Of a DNA stretch of 7,321 nt, positions 1 through 5,955 are shown one piece after another; the first letter of the stretch is position 1, and each line of letters begins with the position of its first letter. Both the position numbers and the translations under genes were made by a program. The notes under the pieces are model-generated. The model did not search any database, had not been told where the DNA came from, and worked only from the letters and a program-made list of their open reading frames with translations. The DNA is taken from assembly GCA_900320925.1 (NCBI GenBank), contig ONUD01000117.1:1-7321 (forward strand), read 5' to 3'. The DNA is from an uncultured Eubacteriales bacterium. Its GTDB lineage: Bacteria > Bacillota > Clostridia > Oscillospirales > Acutalibacteraceae.

Positions 1-807
1 CTCCGCATGGCTCAGATAATACAGCCAGTCCTCTACCTGCAAATTTTCAATGCAGTTGTCCAAGCCCATTTTTCTCCTGTTCTCATCGAACAGCCAGAAC
101 ATACCGTCCAACAAATTGATAATCTTGATTCCTCCCAGCTTTTGGGAAATATGCAGGAGAGCTTCTCTTTTTTCGGGAGTCGGGTCAAGGATATAGGCAG
201 CAAGAAACCGTTCTGTTTCATTTTTATCAGACTTTTCAATGAGGGGTCTGTAAATTTCATCAGGATTCGGCATGAACACAGGATCAAGAATCTGCTGTGC
301 CTCGATACCGTAATCTTCACGGCAGATTTTAACGCCATCGGATTCTCTCAGGGAAATGGCATTAAATTTTTTCATATATTCGGCAATCGCTACCCGTTCC
401 TCCTGAGGGGCAAAGTCAATCTGGTGACCAAAGGAGGTCGAGCAGGCAATTCTTCTTTTGTTTTCCTCGGCAAAATCCAGATAAAATGCTTTGCCGAAAT
501 TGCGGCTGATGCCATAGTTCCAAAGCTGGTCGGAACCAAGCATGAAACCGTCACAAAGCTCGTTCAGCTTGTACAGTTCTTCCAGTGAATAAACAGGACT
601 AATATCATAATGCTCATTGGCAAAACGTCTGGAATGGGTATCGGAATGTTCAATGTCACGCTTGCCCATCAGCATGGGTTTATCAATCATCAGAACTCTT
701 TTTCCCATTGCTTCTATGACACGGTTCAGGGCATAATACGTCATAATACTGCCGTAGTTACAGCCCGACCATACACCGAGGATGCCTATATCATATTGTT
801 TATCCAT
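1..807 (-). CDS. Polysaccharide pyruvyl transferase family protein (3' end cut by window edge)
   Basis: The frame stays open from ATG at 807 to the left edge, giving 269 residues without a stop, so the C-terminal quarter is missing. The protein resembles the gene just upstream (830-1891) along its whole visible length: the N-terminal CNYGS..TYYALNR segment (residues 16-29), GSDQLWNY (91-98), a CSTSFGH segment (122-128), LDPVF (174-178) and INLLDG (230-235). These are typical of the pyruvyl transferase family, which has a GT-B-like fold and transfers pyruvate from phosphoenolpyruvate to sugars as a ketal. The conserved C-terminal His region lies outside the window. An AAGGAGA ribosome binding site (817-823) is 9 nt before the ATG. 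The gap to the upstream stop is 22 nt with no promoter visible, so the two genes are probably co-transcribed. There is no signal peptide, so it should be cytosolic. The sugar acceptor cannot be read from sequence. Confidence 0.88.
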   Translation of the reverse strand, partial: MDKQYDIGILGVWSGCNYGSIMTYYALNRVIEAMGKRVLMIDKPMLMGKRDIEHSDTHSRRFANEHYDISPVYSLEELYKLNELCDGFMLGSDQLWNYGISRNFGKAFYLDFAEENKRRIACSTSFGHQIDFAPQEERVAIAEYMKKFNAISLRESDGVKICREDYGIEAQQILDPVFMPNPDEIYRPLIEKSDKNETERFLAAYILDPTPEKREALLHISQKLGGIKIINLLDGMFWLFDENRRKMGLDNCIENLQVEDWLYYLSHAE

Positions 808-829
808 GATATTCTTTCTCCTTTATCGT

Positions 830-1891
830 TTATTGAACGGCATCACGCAGCCATTTCTGACACCTTTTCTGCTCCGATGCCACCTTGGCAGCAATACGGC
901 TGTAATCAGGTGCAAGGAGGACATCGGGATTTTTCAGCATATCCTCAGGGGCATAGATAAACTTTCCTCTGATATCAAAAAGCCTTCCTATGGAGTCAAA
1001 TCTCGAATAGCCTCTGAATTTATTGGGCAGTGCAATAAAGTTCTTGTGGAAGATCATAGCAAGGCACATGGTATGATAAGAGTCTGTAATCACCATCTCG
1101 GCATTGCGGAGATAGTTGAGCCATTCTGCCGCTTCCACGTTCTTTTCACGTTTGATCCCTGCTTTTTCGGCATTTTTGTCTGACAGCCAGTGGAAGCCGT
1201 CCAGCAGGTTCACCGTTTTCATTCCGTCCATAATATTGGCCAGTGTTTCGATGGAGATTTTCTTTTCTTCCGTAGGGTCGAGCAGGCAGGAAAGAATATA
1301 TTTTTCTTTGGGAGCTTTGACCCTTGAGCGGTCTGCCAATGCATCATACACCTTTTTATCACAAAGGAATACCGGGTCAACGACTTCCTCCGCCTGAATG
1401 CCGTAAATATTTTTCAGAATATCCACTCCGTTGTCCTCACGCACGGAAATCTTGTTAAAACGCCTGAAATAGCCCTGAAGGAGTTTTCTTTGGGACTCCG
1501 GGGCAAAGTCGATTTCATGACCAAAAGAAGTGGCATAAGATACCTTTCGTTTATTGTCGGCGACAAAGTCCAGATAAAACAGCTTGCCGTAATTCTTGGC
1601 AACGGAGTAGTTCCACAGCTGGTCAGAACCGAGCATGAACATTCCACAGCTTTCATTCAGTCTGTGAAGGTCGGCTTGATTCATGGGTGCTGACACGCCC
1701 TTGTAATTTTCTGCGGCAAAACGGCGTGCATGGGTACGGGCTTCTTCCTTATCGGCATTCGGTCTGTCAATCATCAGCACCGATGCCCCCATTCCCTCCA
1801 GTGTACGATTGAGTGCATAATAGGTCACAATACTTCCATAGTTGCACTGATTCCATAATCCGAACAATCCTACATCATATTTTGAACTCAT
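830..1891 (-). CDS. Polysaccharide pyruvyl transferase family protein
   Basis: This complete 353-residue protein is close to the usual family length. Visible motifs are CNYGS..TYYALNR (residues 16-29), GSDQLWNY (88-95), YATSFGHEIDFAP (119-131), DPVFL (172-176), YILSCLLDP (198-206), VNLLDG (227-232) and ITDSYHTMCLAMIFHK (268-283). H272 matches the conserved His in the family's C-terminal TDSxHG-type motif. The inferred reaction is pyruvate transfer from phosphoenolpyruvate to a glycan or glycan precursor in the cytosol; the acceptor is unknown. I chose the ATG at 1891 over in-frame ATGs at 1897, 1909 and 1906 because GGAGG (1900-1904) is 8 nt upstream and the resulting N-terminus aligns with the downstream paralogue (M-x-x-x-YD-(I/V)-G). 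Its own sigma-A promoter lies at 1927-1955. It follows the 789-residue fusion gene and precedes its paralogue on the same strand. Confidence 0.9.
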   Translation of the reverse strand: MSSKYDVGLFGLWNQCNYGSIVTYYALNRTLEGMGASVLMIDRPNADKEEARTHARRFAAENYKGVSAPMNQADLHRLNESCGMFMLGSDQLWNYSVAKNYGKLFYLDFVADNKRKVSYATSFGHEIDFAPESQRKLLQGYFRRFNKISVREDNGVDILKNIYGIQAEEVVDPVFLCDKKVYDALADRSRVKAPKEKYILSCLLDPTEEKKISIETLANIMDGMKTVNLLDGFHWLSDKNAEKAGIKREKNVEAAEWLNYLRNAEMVITDSYHTMCLAMIFHKNFIALPNKFRGYSRFDSIGRLFDIRGKFIYAPEDMLKNPDVLLAPDYSRIAAKVASEQKRCQKWLRDAVQ

Positions 1892-1899
1892 CTTCATTT

Positions 1900-1904
1900 C
1901 CTCC
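1900..1904 (-). promoter_or_regulatory. Ribosome binding site that sets the start of the 353-residue pyruvyl transferase
   Basis: The minus strand reads GGAGG, 8 nt before the ATG at 1891. It lies inside the longer open frame that begins at 1909, and it is only 2 nt from the ATG at 1897, so both earlier starts are unlikely. Confidence 0.75.
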
Positions 1905-1926
1905 ATCATAATACATTATCTTTTTT

Positions 1927-1955
1927 ATTATATCATATCTTTCTATCATTCGCAA
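1927..1955 (-). promoter_or_regulatory. Sigma-A-type promoter for the two pyruvyl transferase genes
   Basis: On the minus strand TTGCGA (1950-1955) and a perfect TATAAT (1927-1932) are separated by 17 nt, the optimal spacing. Transcription should begin near 1920, leaving a leader of about 30 nt before the ATG at 1891. An imperfect palindrome, ATAAT-AC-ATTAT (1908-1919), lies just downstream of the expected start and could be an operator, but the region is AT-rich and this may be chance. No hairpin with a U-tract separates this promoter from the end of the upstream gene, so read-through from the fusion gene is also possible. Confidence 0.72.
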
Positions 1956-1991
1956 TCATTTTTTACGCTTCGCATGGAAATCAAAATTGTA

Positions 1992-4361
1992 TTAAGCTTC
2001 ACTGATACAAATGGAATCAATGGCAAGGAATGCCCCTTCCCCCTTGATTTGCGAAGCACCGAACATCAATTCATCAAAAATATCCGATGACGGTACAAAG
2101 GTACGGTCAATTTCAATCCAATCCGTTCCGGTATTGTGTTCCGCCTTATGTACGGCAATCACTTTAAAGAGCTTTGTCCCCGAATCCTTGATATGGAAAT
2201 TCAGCACCTTGGAATCACTCTTAAACCGAAACCTTGCATAAAGACGATACGTCTTATACGGTTCCAGCACTCTGTTCAGCGGCATTACGGCATAATTACC
2301 GGGTTTTACCTGTCCCGCTTTTACTCTCAGACAGATTGCCCCCTGTTCCATGGTTTCCTGCCACACATGGCTGTCAAATTGGAAATGCTGTGCTTTGCTT
2401 TCGAATTGCAGGGGATTCCTGCCGTGGGAGGGCTGTTGACCGCTCCTGTCGGACTTCAAGGCATAATTGGCCGCCTGCTGGAACGGCATAAAGCGTACAG
2501 CATGATAAAAATCACGGGCAGGCTGTCCACGTCGTTTTCTGTCAGGACGAACCATGCCATTACCACCTACCCATGCAAGCGGCTCCTGCTTTCTGAAACG
2601 GAACTGCTCCTGCGGCAGACTGTCAAAGAATGCCTGTCCCTTTGCGTTGTTTAACAGCACACAGGAAACACCCCTGCCAAACGGTATCGTACTGTCATGC
2701 TTCTGCACACCCCAAAAATCTCCCAGTGTGACATCTCCAAAGCGTTGGCGGGTCTGGAAGCGGCACTTCTCGCAATGCTCCGACAGCATCACTTCCGTAT
2801 GGAACACTCTTTGAAACTCGTCCTCTGCACCGCCCCTGCGAACCTCCTGACCGCCGATTTTCACTGTCAGGCAATCCCAGCAATGCTCGCCCTCCTTGTA
2901 ACGAAATTCATACGGCTCTGCATTGTACAGGCAGTCCTCCCTGTATTTTTGGAAGAATCCTGCCGATGGGGCATAGTGGCAGAAGATATCCACGACCAAT
3001 AAACGTTCGTAATCTTTTTTCAGATAGGCTTTCAGACCTGCCGCCTGACAGCCACACCCCGAAAACAATACCCATCTTCCCTCCTGCAAGTACTGCTTCA
3101 CGGTTTGAAAGATACTGCCCATGTCACTCTGCATATATTTGGATTTCCGTAATGTGTCCAACTGCTCACGGCTCTCAATGACAGTATGGCTGATGGTCAT
3201 GCGGTCATTCCACGCACCGCCGATAACCACACCGCCACGCCTGAAAATCTCCTCCGCCAGCAGGGTGAATACACCACCGCTGGAGCTTTTCATCACAATT
3301 TCCTCGTCTGCCGCCACACACGCATAACAGTCAGGCTCTTCCCTGTTTGAATTGACAGGCTTTGAAAGCACGGGACACGTTTTGGAGCAAAGCCCACAGT
3401 TGATACATTTGTCATGGTCAATAGAACGGACATAGTAGCCATATTCATCCTGCTGTAACGTCAATGCCCCTTTCGGACAAACTGCCGCACACGCACTGCA
3501 CCCTACACACAACTCTTTCCGCAGGGTGGCTGTCACCGCCCTGTCAGTTTTTCCGACTGAAATCGACGGCAGTTCTTCTGCTTCCAAAACTTCATGAAGC
3601 CATGCATAGGTCTGTGCCACCTGTTCCTCCGTGCCGCTGACATGGATAAAGTCTGCCGACAGCACCTCGGTATCAAATATCACGCCCTGACCTTGCAGAA
3701 GTTCCATAACGGTTTCATCACTGCCGATATATAAAACAGGCTTGTGCAGTGCCGCCGCCAAATACACACCCCTGCTGTCATCGGTAATGACATAAGATGT
3801 CCCTGTAAAATACTTCACAAAATCCTCTGTTTTCAGCACGGGAAGAGTATCTTTCAGGTCAAGCATTCTCTGATTTTGTCCGTAACGGTTTCCCATGCCG
3901 TCCACGATATTCAGACAGGGCATTGCCATTTTACGGCGGTAAAACTGTATTAACTTTCGCTTGGATTTATCGGGGGTTGACAGGTAAGATAGCATATATT
4001 TATCAGGCAGCTTTTTTTCCGAACGTTCTGCCAGCCTTTCCCACTGCTCCGCAGAAAGACACAATACAGGCTCTGCCGTCAGTTCTGCCTTGATTCCGTT
4101 TGTACGCAGACGCTCCCATGCACGTTTCTCCGTCACAGAAACGGCATGGGCATGAATTTTCTCCCCCTCCGGCACGGAAACACCAAAATAAATCTTTCGT
4201 TTTTCTTCCTCTTTCACCAATCCGTCAACCTCTGTATCCAACGGTACGACAGACACCTCATCAGCACCGGATTGTTTTAACATTTCACTTACTGCATAGC
4301 AATTGACCATACATCCGTAGCTTTGATTGTCTATTTTCTCCACAAGACCAACTGTTTTCAT
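1992..4361 (-). CDS. Four-part fusion: degenerate pyruvyl-transferase-like domain, 2x[4Fe-4S] ferredoxin, F420 hydrogenase/dehydrogenase beta-subunit C-terminal domain, carbohydrate-binding-like domain
   Basis: The protein has 789 residues. Residues 1-265 resemble a shortened pyruvyl transferase (SYGCMVNCYAV near 14, YMLSYLSTP at 122-130, NIVDG at 151-155, VITDDSRGVYLAAALHKP at 191-208). The GSDQxWN and TSFGH motifs are absent, and R197 replaces the family His, so this part is probably not a working pyruvyl transferase. Two ferredoxin clusters follow: C285/C288/C291/C295 and C319/C322/C325/C329. Residues 345-620 match the F420 hydrogenase/dehydrogenase beta-subunit family (SSSGGVFTLL 359-368, LRKSKYMQSD 404-413, FSGCGCQAAGLKAYL 433-447, GDVTLGDFWG 542-551). 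In that family the domain carries flavin and passes electrons to or from Fe-S centres; true F420 use is unproven here. Residues 655-789 look like a CBM4/9-type beta-sandwich (TYRLYARFRF, TDWIEIDRTFVP, LAIDSICIS). GGAGG lies 6 nt before the ATG. No signal peptide is seen, so it is likely a cytosolic redox enzyme of glycan modification. Confidence 0.86.
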   Translation of the reverse strand: MKTVGLVEKIDNQSYGCMVNCYAVSEMLKQSGADEVSVVPLDTEVDGLVKEEEKRKIYFGVSVPEGEKIHAHAVSVTEKRAWERLRTNGIKAELTAEPVLCLSAEQWERLAERSEKKLPDKYMLSYLSTPDKSKRKLIQFYRRKMAMPCLNIVDGMGNRYGQNQRMLDLKDTLPVLKTEDFVKYFTGTSYVITDDSRGVYLAAALHKPVLYIGSDETVMELLQGQGVIFDTEVLSADFIHVSGTEEQVAQTYAWLHEVLEAEELPSISVGKTDRAVTATLRKELCVGCSACAAVCPKGALTLQQDEYGYYVRSIDHDKCINCGLCSKTCPVLSKPVNSNREEPDCYACVAADEEIVMKSSSGGVFTLLAEEIFRRGGVVIGGAWNDRMTISHTVIESREQLDTLRKSKYMQSDMGSIFQTVKQYLQEGRWVLFSGCGCQAAGLKAYLKKDYERLLVVDIFCHYAPSAGFFQKYREDCLYNAEPYEFRYKEGEHCWDCLTVKIGGQEVRRGGAEDEFQRVFHTEVMLSEHCEKCRFQTRQRFGDVTLGDFWGVQKHDSTIPFGRGVSCVLLNNAKGQAFFDSLPQEQFRFRKQEPLAWVGGNGMVRPDRKRRGQPARDFYHAVRFMPFQQAANYALKSDRSGQQPSHGRNPLQFESKAQHFQFDSHVWQETMEQGAICLRVKAGQVKPGNYAVMPLNRVLEPYKTYRLYARFRFKSDSKVLNFHIKDSGTKLFKVIAVHKAEHNTGTDWIEIDRTFVPSSDIFDELMFGASQIKGEGAFLAIDSICISEA

Positions 4362-4393
4362 ATCTTTCCTCCGTTCATTGCATTTCTTATTTC

Positions 4394-4421
4394 ATTATAG
4401 CCATTTCCCCTGTTCTGTCAA
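4394..4421 (-). promoter_or_regulatory. Consensus sigma-A promoter for the fusion gene
   Basis: The minus strand has a perfect TTGACA (4416-4421) and a perfect TATAAT (4394-4399) with a 16-nt spacer. The start should fall near 4387, giving a leader of about 26 nt that carries GGAGG (4368-4372), 6 nt before the ATG at 4361. Both hexamers are exact, so strong basal expression is expected unless a repressor binds. The promoter is divergent from the macro-domain operon. Confidence 0.82.
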
Positions 4422-4479
4422 GGAGCAAGAATCGACTGCCAAAAATTTTATCTTTGTTCACAAATTTGCCTGAAAAATG

Positions 4480-4488
4480 TGTTATAGT
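4480..4488 (+). promoter_or_regulatory. Possible extended -10 promoter for the macro / HD / VWA operon
   Basis: TATAGT at 4483-4488 is preceded by TG at 4480-4481, an extended -10 arrangement. No good -35 lies 16-18 nt upstream: TTCACA (4457-4462) is 20 nt away and TTGTTC (4454-4459) is 23 nt away. The predicted start near 4495 would fall on the first base of the ribosome binding site, giving an unusually short leader. The element is therefore plausible but not secure. The imperfect palindrome TTTGT-TC-ACAAA (4453-4464) covers the -35 area. Confidence 0.4.
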
Positions 4489-4494
4489 TTGAAT

Positions 4495-4501
4495 AAGGAG
4501 G
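4495..4501 (+). promoter_or_regulatory. Ribosome binding site supporting a GTG start for the macro-domain gene
   Basis: AAGGAGG is a near-perfect Shine-Dalgarno sequence, 7 nt before the GTG at 4509. No ATG lies in a suitable position, and the protein begins PFRIIRNDIT, where macro domains of this type normally start. Confidence 0.8.
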
Positions 4502-4508
4502 TGACAGT

Positions 4509-5456
4509 GTGCCGTTTCGTATCATCAGAAACGATATTACCAAAATACATTGTGATGCCATTGTCAACGCCGCCAACAGCAGTTTATTAGGCGGAGGCGG
4601 TGTAGACGGTGCCATCCATCGTGCCGCAGGAAAAGGACTGCTTTTGGAATGCATGAAGTTAGGCGGCTGTAAGACAGGGCAGGCAAAAATGACCGGCGGC
4701 TACAAGCTTCCCTGTCAGTATGTCATCCATACAGTCGGCCCTGTATGGCGTGGAGGAACCCATGGCGAAAAGGCACTTTTGCAGTCCTGCTATCAAAATG
4801 CCCTTTCCCTTGCATGGGAACACCACTGTGAAAGCATTGCCTTCCCCCTGATTTCCAGCGGCATTTACGGCTACCCAAAACAGCAGGCACTCGATACCGC
4901 TATCGAAGTCATCAAAGCCTTTCTGACCGACCATGACATGGAGATTATCATGGTCATCTTTGACAAAGAAAGCTTTTCATTCGGCAAACAGTACACAGAT
5001 GACCTGCATGAATACATCGACCAGCACTATGCTCCCCGTATGCTCCAAAGAGAAGCTGTTTGTGCTGTACCGATGTTCCGAAACAGCGACCTGAAAGAAA
5101 TCCTCGAAACACAGATGGATGAAAGCTTTTCGGAAATGCTGCTGCGGAAAATCGACGAAAAGGGCATGACCGACAGCCAATGCTACAAGAAAGCCAATAT
5201 TGACCGCAAGCTGTTTTCCAAAATCCGTTCCGACCGTCTGTATAAACCGAGTAAGACCACTGTCATTGCTTTTGCAGTTGCACTGAAACTCCCCCTTGCG
5301 GAAACAAAGGAACTGCTGATGAAGGCAGGGTTTGCCCTCTCCCACAGCAGTAAATTTGATATTATCGTGGAATTTTTCATCACCAGACAAATCTATGACA
5401 TTTACGCTATCAATGAAGCCCTGTTTTCCTTTGACCAAAAATTACTGGGAGTGTGA
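4509..5456 (+). CDS. Macro-domain protein (YmdB-type ADP-ribose binding/deacylase) with C-terminal helix-turn-helix-like domain
   Basis: The protein has 315 residues and a GTG start. Residues 1-170 are a macro domain very like E. coli YmdB: VNAANSSLLGGGGVDGAIH (19-37), HTVGPVWRGG (74-83) and the phosphate loop SSGIYGYP (116-123). N23 and D33 match the catalytic Asn and Asp of YmdB-type O-acetyl-ADP-ribose deacetylases, so hydrolysis of O-acetyl-ADP-ribose or removal of ADP-ribose from a macromolecule is plausible. After a linker rich in charged residues, residues 203-315 form a helical domain. Its MTDSQCYKKANIDRKLFSKI segment (220-239), then KPSKTTVIAFAVALKLPLAE, follows the pattern of XRE-type HTH domains, although DNA binding is only inferred. 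I recognise this macro-plus-C-terminal architecture as common in Clostridia. It is the first gene of a tight operon, 6 nt ahead of the HD gene and divergent from the fusion gene. Cytosolic. Confidence 0.9.
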   Translation: MPFRIIRNDITKIHCDAIVNAANSSLLGGGGVDGAIHRAAGKGLLLECMKLGGCKTGQAKMTGGYKLPCQYVIHTVGPVWRGGTHGEKALLQSCYQNALSLAWEHHCESIAFPLISSGIYGYPKQQALDTAIEVIKAFLTDHDMEIIMVIFDKESFSFGKQYTDDLHEYIDQHYAPRMLQREAVCAVPMFRNSDLKEILETQMDESFSEMLLRKIDEKGMTDSQCYKKANIDRKLFSKIRSDRLYKPSKTTVIAFAVALKLPLAETKELLMKAGFALSHSSKFDIIVEFFITRQIYDIYAINEALFSFDQKLLGV

Positions 5457-5462
5457 TATACC

Positions 5463-5912
5463 ATGATTTATACACCGCTGACCAAACAAGCCCTGCGACT
5501 GTGCTTTGAAGCACATAAGGAACAGACCGATAAAACAGGTCTGCCGTATGTATTCCACCCGTTCCACCTTGCCGAGCAGATGACGGACGAGTACACCACT
5601 GTCACGGCACTCCTGCATGACGTGGTGGAAGATACCGATTATACCCTTGCTGACCTGCAAGCCATGGGCTATCCTGATGCAGTCATACAGGCACTTTCCC
5701 TGCTGACCCATGACAGCCGTGTTCCCTATGAAGAATATGTTCAGCATATCAAATCCAACTCGATTGCTACTGCCGTCAAGCTTGCCGATTTGGCACATAA
5801 CAGTGATTTGTCAAGATATGACCAGATTGATGAGCAGGCAATCAGACGTACCGAAAAATATCGGAATGCCATGCATATTTTGTCGCCTGACAAGCGACCA
5901 TCTTCCGAATGA
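5463..5912 (+). CDS. Small HD-domain hydrolase, RelA/SpoT- and Mesh1-like
   Basis: This 149-residue protein matches the HD hydrolase half of RelA/SpoT proteins: AHKEQTDKTGLPYVFHPF (17-34) with H32, LLHDVVEDTDYT (50-61) with H52-D53 and the E56-D57 pair, and KLADLAHNSD (106-115) with D109 and N113. The metal-binding HD residues and the ED pair needed for (p)ppGpp 3'-pyrophosphohydrolysis in the family all appear intact. There is no synthetase, TGS or ACT domain, so the length fits small alarmone hydrolases. The substrate could be (p)ppGpp, NADPH as reported for Mesh1 proteins, or another phosphorylated nucleotide. It starts 6 nt after the macro gene's stop with only a weak GGGAG about 11 nt upstream, which suggests translational coupling. 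Its placement between an ADP-ribose-acting protein and a VWA protein argues for a nucleotide-linked stress role, but this is inference. Confidence 0.87.
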   Translation: MIYTPLTKQALRLCFEAHKEQTDKTGLPYVFHPFHLAEQMTDEYTTVTALLHDVVEDTDYTLADLQAMGYPDAVIQALSLLTHDSRVPYEEYVQHIKSNSIATAVKLADLAHNSDLSRYDQIDEQAIRRTEKYRNAMHILSPDKRPSSE

Positions 5913-5942
5913 TGTGTGCTATCATAGAATCATCAAATGAAT

Positions 5943-5947
5943 GGAGG
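5943..5947 (+). promoter_or_regulatory. Ribosome binding site that sets the start of the VWA gene
   Basis: GGAGG lies 8 nt before the ATG at 5956. An earlier in-frame ATG at 5941 overlaps this site and has no upstream Shine-Dalgarno sequence of its own, so the longer start is rejected. Confidence 0.75.
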
Positions 5948-5955
5948 TTATCACT

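Noticed and set aside
7..588. 193-codon plus-strand open frame
   Set aside because: It lies opposite the cut pyruvyl transferase gene, whose minus-strand frame stays open for 269 codons with clear family motifs.
1892..1909. Longer N-terminus of the 353-residue pyruvyl transferase starting at 1909
   Set aside because: The GGAGG site lies inside that extension, and the paralogue's N-terminus aligns with the ATG at 1891.
1965..1985. Small hairpin after the fusion gene as its terminator
   Set aside because: The stem is only about four pairs including a wobble, and on the minus strand it is followed by A residues, not T.
4977..5438. 153-codon minus-strand open frame
   Set aside because: It is antisense to the C-terminal domain of the macro protein and shows no domain or start signal.
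5882..5898. GTCGC-7 nt-GCGAC inverted repeat at the end of the HD gene
   Set aside because: The 5-bp stem lies within coding sequence and is not followed by a T-run, so it is not a terminator; the VWA gene probably stays in the operon.
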